Source: Turritopsis dohrnii
Taxonomy: Eukaryota > Cnidaria > Hydrozoa > Anthoathecata > Oceaniidae
Assembly (NCBI GenBank): GCA_027922465.2
Contig: BQMF02000008.1
Span: 558,001-622,000, forward strand
Length of the DNA: 64,000 nucleotides
Direction of reading: 5' to 3'
Position numbers and translations under genes: made by a program. The notes beneath the pieces were generated by a model. It searched no databases. It saw nothing but the letters and a program-made list of their open reading frames with translations, and was not told the DNA's origin. Below are positions 42,952-54,925 of the stretch, piece by piece. Position 1 is the stretch's first letter. Each line of letters opens with the position of its first letter.

Positions 42952-45545
42952 ATGAGTTTTCGTGGAGGACGAGGAGGTCGTGGAGGACGAGGAGGTCGTG
43001 GTGGAGGAAGAGGAGGATTTCGCCAACAAGATTTTGGACCACCAGAAACTGTGACAGGTATATACATTGTATATTGTTTTTGTGAATAATGGCAGAGTCA
43101 ATGTAATAATTTTTATTATTTTTTTTTTATTTCTAGAAATTGGCCAATTTTTGCATCCCTGTGAAAGTGATTTAGTTCTCAAGTGTACCAATGAGAACGT
43201 TCCTTACTTTAATGCACCAATTTATTTGGAAAATAAGCAACAAATTGGTAAAGTGGACGAAATATTTGGACCTATAACAGAATTCATATCCTTTTCACAC
43301 CTTTGGCATTAGGCCGTATTATTATATAAATTGAATATGTCATTATTTGCAATCATGTTTATTCTCTTCACTAGTCAATAATTATTTCAGAAAAAATTAA
43401 GTTGATTTAATGTAACAATTCCAGCGATTGATATCCTAGAAATGGTAAGAAGCCTTACTCCACTGACGTCAAAGGACATAAGATCATTTTGTGAAAATGA
43501 GACATTTTGTAAATTAAAAGAAAAAAGATAACAAGATAGCAAGTACATAACAAATGTCTAGTTTTCTTCCATGTGCAATTTCCACTGGAGCGATGCTGGA
43601 CAACTGTAATGAATTGTGTAATCTTATTTTTGAATAATGCTATTGGTTAAAAATTTGATGATCTTACTTAACACATTGAGATAATTGAAACCATTGCTAA
43701 TTTTCTGAGGAAAGTTTCTAAGTTTCTGGCTGTAGCAATGAGATGTTCCTTTTACTGTGCAATCAACTAAACTTTTTTCAAGTGTTCATAAAAAATCTGA
43801 GACTTCTATCATTTTTCAGCAGTAGATCTTATATATTATAATAAAAGTCCTGTTACGTTTTATTCCTTAACCAACCGTGCACTATTTTTCAGTCAAACTT
43901 TCAGAAGGCATGAATGCTACATCGTTTAAGAAACTTCAAAAGGTCAGAACACCACTTGAATGTTTTCTTGTGATTGCTATTTCATTGGAGCATGCTGATA
44001 ATTGTATTTACTGTTTGTTTTTAGCTATTTATTGACCCACACAAATTACTGCCATTATCCCGGTTCTTGCCTGGAAATCAAAGAGGTCAGCGTTTATTGT
44101 CGTGTCTGTGTGGTTTTTTGTTTGCAATTAACGTGATTTTGTCTGAAGTTATTGAATGTATTTTTAGGCAGGGGTGGTGGACGTGGTCGTGGTGGTGACC
44201 GTGGTCGTGGCAGAGGTGGAAGAGGTGGAAGAGGAGGTAATAATTCAAACCAGTAGTTTCATTTTTAACTCATTCACCCCGTGTGTTTTTGTGGTCTTTG
44301 ATATACTTAACCATCTAACTGTTTCTATACTCAAAATTTTAATGTAAAGTGGAATTTTGCCTACAGAAATTCCAACTAATGCTCTGAAAGAAAGTATTGA
44401 AAATGAAAATACCACCTAAAAATGATAGCAGTAGCAGTAAAAATTTATGCAAGGATCTTTTCCATTTATTCCACGTTTTTTGGACAAACTCAAAGTTGGA
44501 ATTATACAGTAGAATCCCGATAACTGGAACCCCCACAGGAGCGAGAAAATAGTTCGAGTTATTGAAGTTCGAGTTATCGGCATTCGATAACTCAAACTTT
44601 TGAAAAAAGAAAATAGTTCGAATTATTAGGAGATTGTTTCTTTTTTTCACATGAAAGCCGTACTACATACATCATTGAAAAAAGTTTATAATGTCAGTCT
44701 GAGTCAGTTTAGCTGAAACATCTTTATCGATAACAATGGACAAGGAATTGAGCCTTTGTTGTATGTCTTCCGCTCCCTTCTGACTCTCTAATGTTGCCAA
44801 CTTTTGGACAAACCGGTTCCGGTGAAGCATCATCATCTTCTCCATCTCCGTTCAATGCTTCTTCTATCAAGTCGTCATCTGAAAGCAATGGGGCTGTACT
44901 CATCACGTTTTTGTCTGCAGAAATGATATCCTCAACTGTTGTGTACACGTAAACCAGTTTCCCTCACCAGATGCCATTTTAGCATCATTGTACCTGCTTT
45001 TCTAGCGATCAAGCCAGCCACCTGACGCTTGAAATTCTTCGATGCTAATCTTTTCTGCAACCTCTCTAGCTTTTGTTTTGAGAATTGACGATGTTACCAC
45101 TACGCTCCTACTTCTTACAGTTAAAAGCCATTTAAAAACGAGACCATCCAGATTTGAAAATGTTCCAAATAGTAATCCATTTTTGCAGGCAAGTTCGAGT
45201 TATCGGGGGAATTTTATGAGAAAGTATTGGTGATAGCTCAAGGGGAATTCGAAATTGGTTCGAGTTATTGAAAGTTCGAGTTATCGAGATTCTACTGTAG
45301 ATATTTTGATGATGAGTAATGGTTTTACATTTAGGTTTTAGTGGTGGTGGTGGCTTCAGAGGAGGCCGTGGAGGTGGTGGCTTCAGAGGCGGCCGTGGAG
45401 GTGGTGGCTTCAGAGGAGGCCGCGGCGGCGGTTTCCGAGGAGGTAATCATTGTTTTTAGTATAGAGACGAACAAATTATAATTCAACTGGTTATCACCTC
45501 TACTCATTCCGTTCTTCTGTTGCAGGGCGTGGTCGAGGATGGTGA
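42952..45545 (+). CDS. GAR1: GAR1, H/ACA snoRNP protein (7 exons)
   Basis: Predicted 190-aa core protein of H/ACA ribonucleoproteins, which guide rRNA pseudouridylation in the nucleolus and form part of telomerase RNP. Exons: 42952-43057, 43137-43285, 43883-43942, 44025-44085, 44168-44236, 45335-45442, 45526-45545; 191 codons including the stop. The N-terminal RGG domain (about aa 1-25, [11 protein letters not shown]) is followed by the conserved GAR1 core (about 35-120: [68 protein letters not shown]) and a C-terminal RGG domain (about 128-190). Length and architecture match the animal family. The intron between exons 2 and 3 is AT-AC (U12-type); the reading frame is correct only with those ends. 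Intron 5 carries a pogo derivative. Confidence 0.95.
43286..43882 (+). other. GAR1: U12-type AT-AC intron in GAR1
   Basis: The intron begins ATATCCTTTT, the U12 donor consensus, and ends in AC. It carries a perfect branch-site consensus TTCCTTAAC at 43863-43871, about 12 bases before the 3' end. Splicing at these ends joins ...ITEF to YFSVKLSEG, exactly the conserved GAR1 sequence. A downstream TTTTCAG looks like a normal acceptor, but using it would delete four conserved residues and break the frame. Confidence 0.92.
44507..45297 (-). mobile_element. pogo/Tigger-type element, internally deleted, in GAR1 intron 5
   Basis: A 791-base element flanked by TA. Its inverted termini begin CAGTAGAATC with a GTTCGAGTTATCG motif repeated near each end, the classic pogo/Tigger signature. 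Read on the minus strand, the 5' part (about 45230-44990) resembles the CENP-B-type DNA-binding domain ([25 protein letters not shown]). The 3' part (about 44950-44640) resembles the acidic transposase C-terminus ([18 protein letters not shown]). The DDE catalytic core between them is missing. Stops and frame shifts are present; non-autonomous. Confidence 0.8.
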
Positions 45546-45816
45546 TCCTTGCGGATGATGTTAATATTTGTGTCCAAAATTTTGTATCGAAAGCGCAGAA
45601 GATTTCCAAGGTTACTCGCCATGGTTACTCGTCTCAAAATAACGATATCCTCCTACAAGTTTTGAAACGATATGTTTGTAAACATTATATTGACAGATTT
45701 CAAGGATTTTATTGAAACTAATCTGAAACGAAATATGATCAACATAATAGATAAATACGTTTCTTTATTCTTATCAGCTGTTAGCACAATTTTGCGTGCT
45801 TTTATATTTTTTTTAA

Positions 45817-46189
45817 GGGGGTGTTTATATGGAAGCGAGCTGGCCCGGTTAAACGGGCTGGCTCGCTTAGCCGAGATCTCACTTACATAAAGAAATATAT
45901 GTTTTTATTCGAATGTGTTTATATGAAAACCGAGCCAGCCCGCCTAAGCGAGATCTCGGTTCAATTTGCCGAGATCTCGCTTCAGTGGGATGAAAATTTT
46001 CCATATAAACACCCACAACCGGGCTAGCCCGGCTGAGCGGACTAATTTTATAGCATGCGCATACTATTTGATAAACAAAAAATACAAGGGTGAGCCAGCC
46101 CGCTTCCATATAAAGGCGAGATGAAATTGTCTCGGCTAAGTGAGCCAGCCCGGCTAACCGGGCCAGCTCATCTCCATATAAACACCCCC
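45817..46189 (+). mobile_element. Harbinger-like MITE with nested palindromes
   Basis: 373 bases bounded by GGGGGTGTTTATATGGA and its complement, flanked by TAA on both sides (a TWA-type duplication as in PIF/Harbinger). The termini are inverted for about 60 bases and each includes a palindrome of the form AGCTGGCCCGGTTA..CGGGCTGGCT. Related CCAGCCCG/GAGATCTCG modules recur inside. Much more GC-rich than the surroundings. Open frames here are translation of the repeat, not genes. Confidence 0.75.
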
Positions 46190-46494
46190 TAAATATACTG
46201 ACATGTCATAAATGAAATAGTAATTTTATCACTTGAACCCCCCGGCACATTTCTTTTATCAAAATGTTTCGTTGTGAACACCCTGAATTCTTAAATTTAT
46301 TATAATGTACTTAATGCTCGTGAGATTTCTTTTAAAAATCAACATTTTAGAAATCCAAACAAAAACCTATTGTTTTAAAGATATATATTAAAGATGGTAG
46401 AAGTATCAATAAACGTTTATGTTGCCACAACAAAAAAATATTTGATAGCGTTTTTATACGAGTTCTTAAAAGTTTATAACTGCAATAAATTATC

Positions 46495-48159
46495 ATGCCT
46501 ACTTGTACACACATAAATTTTCACAGAGAAGCACAGCGAAAGGCTCGTTTATTAGAAAGGAGAAGTGCTGCTCTCAAACGTCTCCAAGAACAACAGGTAA
46601 GTTCTGAGACTGACTTTTTATCACTAAAACGAAATTTGTATATTCGTATATTGTGTATTCTTGTATTCTTGTCAGCAACACAAACCTTGATGTCGTAGAG
46701 TGATATGTACTTGTACCCAATCCCAATTGAAATTAAGGTTTTGGCTCCGCTGAACTATGGAAAAGTACCAGAACAAATATATATTGTCATGTAAAAAAGA
46801 ACTATTCTTTGATACTGCAGTTCAAGTTAGTTTTTCAAATGGGGAATCAAGAACTAAAAACCACGCGATGTTTCTTTGATTTGGAAAGGGAGTAGCACTT
46901 GTCGTGGAAAACAAAAACCATTTGAATTTTCTCGCGTCCAGTTTGAAAACTGACTTTTTATGATAACTACAGCCATAAACAGTTTTTTCAAACGTAAAAG
47001 CGTGTTACCGATCCAATCATTTCTAAATTTTAATACAACTTAAAAAGACTTCTTAAAATTTGTCGCTGTAAAAATTAGTAATAATCAGTTGATATATTTC
47101 GCTGTTGTTGTACTTAATCACGTGTAAGTTATAAAACGGAGTAGATTTGTAAATATACAATCTTTATAATACAACAAAAGTAAACAAGCTAGTCGTACCA
47201 AATAAGAAACATGAAAAACATAGCTTGCATCATGGAGGTAGGAAACCTCTACCTTCATGCTCGCATGCATAATAAAAAGCAAAAAATGAATCCATTTGTC
47301 GATCCGCACTCTAATTCGAGGACGTACTTGAGTCAGAGATTGTTAAACACTGACCCAGTAGTGACTCAGTAACAGTCGATCCATACTTGGACGGTTTCTC
47401 CTCATTATAGCAGTTAATCTACTCTCCATCTGTTTGTTTACAGCAGTTAGTCCAGCTATCACTATACCAAACATAAAAATTCACTCCAAAACAAACCAGG
47501 CAGCAGTTTGTTTTGTGACGTAATAAATAGAACTTTCCATAGTTCAACTTATTTCCCGCCATTTTTTGAGGATTTTCATTTAATTCATTCTGTGTAATTC
47601 CAAAAGATTTACATTCCGAAAATTAACAATCCAATCAATTAAATATGGACGTCTCTTTCACTTTAATCTGACGTCATAAAATTATAAAAGAACCTCGTCA
47701 CAAAACCATCTTCATATCACGAGTAGACACAATTTTATTATTATGGCAGCTTATCATCTTGAGGCGTTGCGGCGTCAGAGAGTTATTGATCGAAAACAGG
47801 GAGCTTTAATAAGAATTGCTGCCGAACAGGTAGAAACGCATTCTGCTGAATATCACTTCTTCTTGAGCGTATTTCTATGTCTTGTATAACTAACGTCTGT
47901 ATATTTCTATTTACAGGAAGAAGAAGAAAGAAAACTCCAAGAAGAATTTGAACGAAACGAAAGAGAAAAACAACAAGAAGAAGAAAATATTAAACGGGAG
48001 AGAGAGGAGCATATCAGACAATGTCGTGGTCAAACTCGTAAAAAGAATAAGCAAGTTCAAGTAAAAATGACCACACAACATGATCTGAGACATCAACAAA
48101 AAATACTGCGTGACCACGGACTTGTTATGGGCCATGTCAATGACAAATTTTTATCTTAA
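46495..48159 (+). CDS. Small charged coiled-coil protein, two alternative first exons
   Basis: I do not recognise this gene. The shared 3' exon 47917-48159 encodes 80 residues: a Glu/Lys/Arg-rich helix (EEEERKLQEEFERNEREK), a basic stretch (TRKKNKQVQVK) and the C-terminus HGLVMGHVNDKFLS. Two upstream exons start with ATG, end in phase 0 at GT donors and could each join it: 46495-46596 (34 codons, ending LKRLQEQQ) and 47743-47829 (29 codons, ending LIRIAAEQ). The two resemble each other (QRKARLLERRSAAL against RRQRVIDRKQGAL), so they look like a duplicated first exon used alternatively, giving proteins of about 114 or 109 aa. The second has a TATA box and CRE sites just upstream. An AATAAA lies at about 48411. 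Confidence 0.6.
47516..47690 (+). promoter_or_regulatory. TATA/CRE promoter of the downstream first exon
   Basis: TATAAAAG at 47683-47690 lies 53 bases before the ATG at 47743. A perfect cAMP-response-element octamer TGACGTCA is at 47669-47676, and a variant TGACGTAA at 47516-47523. The arrangement suggests control by bZIP factors of the CREB/ATF class; this is inference from motifs. Confidence 0.5.
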
Positions 48160-48876
48160 TCATTTGCCAGAAGAATCTTGTTTTATTTGTAAATATGTTT
48201 TTAAACGTAATGTAATACTTAACAGTAGCAGGAAATGCAAAATGAGATCCATGAATTGAGATGCGCGAAAGGCTTGCTGCTGACACTACTGATGTTCCCT
48301 AAAAACGTTTGCAAACGTCTTTATTTTTCCAAACTTTCCTAACCCAGCATCATTCTGATGTCATAATTTGATGAAAATTCATTGTGATTTTTTCATGAGT
48401 GATTCTCTACAATAAAACTGTGTGTATATCGTGTAGTACGTAACATGAAAATGAACTCAAATTTCTCCATAGCAATTTGTAGTTAGCGTATAAGAATGCA
48501 ATGTATCAAAACGAGGTATAAAAAAATGGCGTTTAGACTGAAATAGACCTTCCCGGATTTCTGTTAAAACAATGTGTTTACGACTTGTTATCAAGTTTCG
48601 CCACATATCTACATTCTTTTGTTTCACTAATTACATCTAATTACTTTAGTAACATTCATCTATTTCCATTGATTCCGCAGTGGGATATTTGTTGGCTTAG
48701 AAACGTGTTATTTTTCTGATAAACTCAATTCAAACAGGTCAGTGATAAAATCATTGACTTTTAAATACCTTGCATCAAATCTCATGATTATCATAGGTGT
48801 TAGGGTTAGTTTACGATATTTTCTGGCCACATTGATGTGAATGCTTGTCTAAAAAAGTTGAAAAGTGAACCATTTT

Positions 48877-49042
48877 CAGAGGCGTAGCCAGAGGTCAGTC
48901 AAAATTTGTGGAGGAGAGTTAAATCATTTAGGGTAGAAAAGAAAAGCATGCAAGTAACCTAATCGGCACTTATGACTGAAAAGAAATATCATCATGTTGA
49001 ACTCCTCCAGGTTTTTTTGACTGACCCTAACTACGCCTCGGT
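48877..49042. mobile_element. hAT-like MITE
   Basis: About 165 bases with inverted ends: CAGAGGCGTAGCCAG on the left and, complemented, CCGAGGCGTAGTTAG on the right, both continuing into GGTCAGTCAAAA-like sequence. The termini resemble hAT elements. The target duplication is not clear. Confidence 0.5.
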
Positions 49043-49213
49043 GATTTGCAACTATGAAGCCTGAAACACATTATACGTTTAATGGATCAGTTGTTTTAAA
49101 TAAAAGAAAACGTGATACATATAGCGAATTAAATAGAAATATAGTCCCCATGGGCAAAACCGTCATAAATAGAACAATTAAAACCATTCAAACTGATCCA
49201 TTAAATGATAATA

Positions 49214-49912
49214 CAGTGTGTTCACCAGAAAGTGGGCACCTTGTTTAAAATACAAATAACTTTCGAGTTTTTAACAATACAATACGGTTTTTATACCGTG
49301 TTGGAAAGAGGATTTTTTTGAGCTTGTTTTGAGTTGTTATTTATAAAAAAATTTTTCTTAAAGAATATTAAGTATTTTTTGTTTCGATACGCTTGTTAAT
49401 TTTGTAATGATCAATAAAACAGACTTTTAACGAGCAATTAACCTTTTGTTTCATTGAAACAAGCGCTGTTGGTGTAAACTTACCTTAAATTTTTTATTAT
49501 AATTTAATAATTTCATTTTCCCAAGCGTTGCCAAAATCTTTATATGCGAGTAAACAAACTTTTATGAAATTCATTCAATCTTGCAGTTAACAGTCCAGCA
49601 GTGAACTTTCGTTGTAAGAAAAGTTTCATCAGACGAAAAGTTATGTAGCTGTTATTCAGACTTTTAGACAACAGTTTCTGGGTAGAAATCCCCCATCAAA
49701 AAGCACGATTCAAAGTTTTTAAAAGTTTGTAAAAGAGTTTTAGAAATGAAACTTTCATGTTTCAAGCTTGTAGTTTCTATGAGAAGGTCATATATTTAGA
49801 AAGAGCAAAACATTTTCTTTCTGTTAATATAAAAATTGAAAAAAAAACAAGCACGAAAAACAAAAGATATGCTTATTGAAAGTTAAGTGCCCACTTTCTG
49901 GTGGACACACTG
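49214..49912. mobile_element. TA-flanked TIR element (CAGTGTGTTCACCAGAAAG termini)
   Basis: A 699-base element flanked by TA, with inverted termini of about 30 bases (CAGTGTGTTCACCAGAAAGT left; GTCCACCAGAAAGTGGGCAC on the complement of the right). No transposase ORF. It shares the CAGTGTGT start with the element at 39774-40583 but the rest differs. Confidence 0.7.
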
Positions 49913-50286
49913 TATATTTCAGCCAAAAGAGAGTAATTATGTAATTGTCATCAAATAAAATATCTCCGATTTAAATTATAAGCTAAGGCTCTGTTCTCAT
50001 TAGAAAGTTGTAACTTTGTGGTTGAACATTGATATGTTTCATGAGTTCGTAAAAACCAAGCAATCATTTATGCCAATATATCCCATTTATTACATGAAAA
50101 AAGAATATGCGAAAGCTCATTTCGATTTTGTTACTTTCGAAGTTGAAATTAATTACACGTGTCTTTTTAAAAGAATGTTTGAAATGATTGAAGTAATAAA
50201 AGTAAATTTCGTTGAGGAAATATTTGTTACAAATTAAATCTATCGTAAAATAATGAGTAGTTTTATATGTGTTTTTATCATTCAAG

Positions 50287-53098
50287 ATGCCTGTCATAAT
50301 GCCACTGAAGAAAAACATTACTCTCTGTTGTTTGGTGCTATTTCTTTACTGCATGATGACAATTTTTATTTACTACGAGGTTCAAGATGGGCGGAAATAT
50401 TTTCACATTTTCGTTAGCAAACGAGTTGAGAATACTTTGCAAAAATACAGACTGGTGAATCAACGCCAACAGAATAAAAGAAAGAATTGGGCGTTTGTGA
50501 GCTCTAAAAAAAGTAATGAAACGATACATCTAAAAAATCATCAAAAACGAAGTCGATCAACCACGAAGAGACCGTCAACAATATTTGAATACTTAATCAG
50601 TAAATCTTCCCATTCGCCATCAGTTTGCCCCGAAAACAGCATTACGCATCAAGAAGATGTTCCTTCACACGATGTTAAGTGCACCCCCCATAAGCGTTCC
50701 GAGTCAGGGTGCAAGTTTGCCGCCAAAACTTACGCCTATAAACCAGCAAAGCAGACATGTGATAATGAACCAGCCCACCAAATTTGCGCGTACAATGGAG
50801 GTAATGTTCAATGTTCTTACGAAACATGTTGGGATGAAGAAAATGTTGACGATATTTTCATTCATTTGTTTAACATTAGCAGTGGTTATGTTGAACCTGT
50901 TGAGAAGTGTCGCGATAATCGTCAGCTGAACGAGAAAGTAAAAAAGTATGCAATTCAAACTGTGGAGAAGGGATTCAATTTCATGTTCTTAAGTTGTGGA
51001 AGAGCATTAGAAAGAACGCAATTATTGTTACTGGATAGGAAACTCATCGAGATGAAAACAAAGATCGTTCATAAGAAAAGTAAAAAAAAGAAATTAAATA
51101 TAAACTTCGTTTTGTTTGATTCAGTGTCCCGAGGTCATTTCTATAGATCGTTGAAGAAGACAGTAAATGCATTCGATGAAATCAATGCACAAAAATCATC
51201 CGGAGAAGTTCTTGATTTTGAATTATTTCAAGCTATGCACGGACACAGTGCAGAGAATAATCATGCTCTTTTTACTGGTCAAGTTTTCCCAAAACATTTG
51301 ACCGACACTGAAGTAGAAGACCAAGCCACTGGTGTGGATACGTTTTTGGAATACTTTCAAAAGAATGGTTACGAAGTTGGCTATCAAGATGATATGTGCT
51401 GGGAGGCATTCTGGGGGATTCGAATGGATTTAGGTGGAGCAAGAAATTGGACGGATTTGTTTGTCAAAATTAAAAAATTGAATTTGGCTGATACAGGCAA
51501 GTTTGTTTTCTTATTGTAGTGTTTTGGTAATATAGATTTTCGTACAAACAAATCTAAAAAAGGAATTTCTTAAAATCTTTCCTGCTGTTTCCTGTTCCTT
51601 TAAGAACTGGAGGTATATATATATGGTTAAGTGTTGATCACATGCTTACTTTTAAAGGATTCATTGAATTTATTTATTGAATTTCACATTCTCAGGTTTG
51701 ATGTTCAGCAGCTGCAAAATTCTTGAGCTTCATCACGTAGACAACATTTTTAACACGCAAGATGACGCCAGAGTGTGTTATAATGGACACCAGCACGACT
51801 CATATTACTTGCAATATCTCATTAACAAGTTCATTTCACATGAGGAAGCAGGAGGGAATGAAAAGTTGCTCATGTATTCTAACCTAAACGTCGCCCATGA
51901 TGGAGGTGGGATTCGAATTCAAACGATTGATCGAGATTTGTCTCGATTTGTTCGAATCATGTCAAGTTTAAAAGACACACTGACCATACTTATAGCCGAC
52001 CATGGGAATACCTATACTGATTTTGTATACGTTGATATGGAAGGACGTTATGAGATGTTTCACCCATCGCTTTTTCTTATCATACCAGAAGAGGTGAGGC
52101 AGAGCTTAGGAAAACACGCCATGGCTTCGTTACGCCTTAATCAGAAGCGATTGGTAACTATGATCGATATGCATAATATGTTGTTTTCATTGGCTAACGA
52201 AAAATTTCAAAACAAAGGCTTGCTCGATGCGATACCAGTGGAGCGTACCTGTTCTGACTTACCGTTACGAATGCCGAACCTTTGTGTATGTGACGGATGG
52301 GAATCGCCCGTCAAAAATACGACAGAGTTGATTGGACATGTCGAGTTTACAATTGGTGTTATAAATAACATTATTGTAAAATCATCCCCGACACACCGAT
52401 GCAAAAGATTGGTACCAACTAGTTTTTCTAACGTCTTACAAAGAAAAGATGGTGACTATGCCCGAACAACTTTTGATTTTCATACTCACGTCGGAATGGG
52501 TTCAAGCAACACAGAAGAAAAGTTCAATGTGGAAGTGAAGTCGCTGATGAGTGGCGGTGTAAAAAATCACCAAATGAGAATGTTGTCTGTCGATCGGATT
52601 TCAAAATTTGGAATTTACAAAAAGTGTTCGGACGCCAAGGAAACGTTTCGTCTGTGTGTTTGCGATTTAGGTCAAAGCAAATTCAATCGAGGTCTGCAAG
52701 TCCTTCATTTACGAACGGCGAATGAGTATAAATTATTTGACGTGGACGATTACAAAATCACAGAAGAACAAAAGGCGATAGTGGACGACCAGCTCATTAT
52801 CCTGAAGCGAACTTACTACGAACGTCGCTATGACGACGATGACGACAGTAGCAAAGAAACTGAGCCACGTATCATTGCCGTGACATTCGAAATAATTAAT
52901 CTAACATGGCAGGAATCGAGTCGATCGTTTCAAGTTCGTATCGTATTCGATAATCTGGACAATATGAAACCAACGACATCATCCGCATGTCAGGCGAATG
53001 TGGGTGCAGGAGAATTTCTATATCTATGTACAATCGTTCGAGCTTTCAGTATATGGGAGGCGAAGTACGAATATAAGATCCAGTACAAGGAGTTGTAA
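50287..53098 (+). CDS. DUF229 family type II membrane protein (sulfatase-like fold)
   Basis: Predicted 870 aa from two exons, 50287-51496 and 51696-53098. The start is the ATG preceding VIMPLKKNI. A single hydrophobic segment at about aa 10-28 (LCCLVLFLYCMMTIFIYY) follows a short basic tail, so a signal-anchored type II protein with a large extracellular or lumenal domain is likely. The DUF229 core is visible: NFVLFDSVSRGHFYRSL (about 280), FELFQAMHGHS, LLMYSNLNVAHDGGG, ILIADHGNTY (metal-site-like DHG) and EMFHPSLFLIIP. This family has an alkaline-phosphatase/sulfatase-type fold, but its substrate is unknown. The intron has a GC donor (ACAG/GCAAGT) and a normal AG acceptor; only this junction keeps the frame (DTG-LMFSS). 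Confidence 0.85.
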
Positions 53099-54925
53099 AT
53101 ATATACGAGAAATAAAAACAACGATGTCCAAGTGGACCTTTGGTTGCACGTGCTTCATAAAGTATTACAATTTCCCATAGAAATTAGAAAAATAATCTAG
53201 TATCAATGTTTTTTTTAAAAAAAATGAAATTCAAAACAGAAAGTTTCCGTGAAGAATATTTTCTAGGTTTCATCCGACAAACATCCATACTTGGCATAAC
53301 CTTTCAAAAAGATGGCTTAACTTTTATTTGGTAAATACAACTGTGTAAACAACACACAGAAGCACTTCATCATTGTCATAGTGTTGATGAACTCCTCAAG
53401 TCTAACACAACATGAAAGTCGAACTCAAATTGTTGTTTTCTCTAGTCAAAGAACAATATTTAACACTTACGAAAATTGAGCGTAACTCAACAATGAACCA
53501 TGCTTGTCACCGTGTAAGCCGGACTTAAACTAAACCTGAAAAAAGTGTTGCGTGAAGATCATGCTTTAAGAAAACGATTGCGAAATGTTTCCAAAAACAA
53601 CAATTTGGTTGGTTACTCGTCTTCAACTAAAATCCATTTATAAAAAGTAATGCAAACGAAAATCCAATATAAAATGAAATCTAACTACATACTATAATGA
53701 AAAATTATTACAAACCAAAGTGAAAAATAACTACATAATAAAATGAAAAATTATTTATAATAAAGTGAAAAATACATAATAAATACAAATAACCAAATAT
53801 AGGTCGAAATTTAATGGTTGATTACGTGTCACAAAGTTCGCTAAAAAATAATTTATGCAACAAATTTAACAAAAATATCACACGAGTGATAAATGAAACG
53901 AAAACTAAGAATTTTACACAAAGAAAACATGATGATACACGAAGTGTGTTTGATGCATATTACAAAAAGCAAATTGAAACTTCACGATAAAAATTATGGC
54001 CCTGAACATTCAAATATATGGCATTCTCGATTCAACTAATTCCGCCAATGTTTGCACGTGTCCATTCATTCGGAATTAAAAAGTCTAAGGCTGTGGTTAC
54101 ATAAGTTCGTTTTTGTTTTTTGTTTTTTTTAATGGGTTGCTCCCTGCAAGGCCGAAGCCACTACTAGGCAGAGAGCTACAAGATGAGAAAAGGAAGAACA
54201 GTTATAAACACAGATGAGAAAGATGAGAAAATGAAGAAGAGTTTTAAAGACAGAGCAAGGTGGCGGTTAATCTTGGAAAACAACTGTGAGCAAGTTATGA
54301 AATAAAACTGATACACGCTAAAAGAGGTGCAAGGAAATGAAAAATTGTTTTCTTAACTACGTATAAAAAGTCCAGGACAACACTATTGCCAATATTTGGT
54401 TGAAAGGGCATGAAAATATTGTGAGATGGTGCAGCGACACACAATCAACCATAAATTGTCAGTATAGATACTGTTGAGTAATTTTGTCATTAAGTATTAC
54501 ATTATCAACAATATTTTTCATAAATATTATTCCAATAAATTTAACTAAAACTTCACAGGTTCTCCATCTTCATAACATCTAGACATACATGACATGAAGT
54601 TTCTTGAACGACAATGATAATAAATTTTCTCCATATGTTATGTTGTAATGTTTTATAATAATTGAATAAAACTAGTGTTTACTCTTATTCGGTCGCACCG
54701 AAAGCAAATACCGTACTTAAACATCCTTGGACTACTACATAACACCCTTCAATCATACATGAAATTTTGTATATTCACAGCCTATGTACTTAGGAGACTA
54801 TCAGATTATTTATTTCAATGTTTAGCTGTAGAACAACACAACAGAAAAGCAGGTTTTTTCAACAAAATACTTTATCATAAACTAAACTGAACTAAACTAA
54901 AGTAATCATAAACTAAAAGTATTTC
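53099..54925. other. Intergenic region between convergent genes
   Basis: No gene recognised. An AATAAA just after 53108 probably serves the DUF229 gene. About 53640-53800 is a low-complexity AT stretch with repeated AAAATGAAAAATTATT-like units. About 54125-54260 holds a purine-rich GATGAGAAAA repeat next to an unidentified GC-richer block. AATAAA motifs for the minus-strand SLC22 gene were not assigned. Confidence 0.45.

Noticed and set aside
43876..43892. Conventional GT-AG splicing into GAR1 exon 3 at TTTTCAG
   Set aside because: There is no usable GT donor at the end of exon 2 that keeps the conserved sequence, and this acceptor would remove YFS and part of the next codon. The AT-AC solution is exact.
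43286..45334. Intronic snoRNA in GAR1
   Set aside because: Introns of snoRNP genes often host snoRNAs, so I looked for C/D boxes (TGATGA with CTGA) and H/ACA ends. No convincing pair was found.
45821..46109. Open frames on both strands at 45.8-46.1 kb
   Set aside because: They fall inside the palindromic Harbinger-like MITE and simply translate its repeated modules.
49054..49248. Small open frame before the MITE
   Set aside because: It overlaps the left terminus of the TIR element at 49214 and has no recognisable motif.
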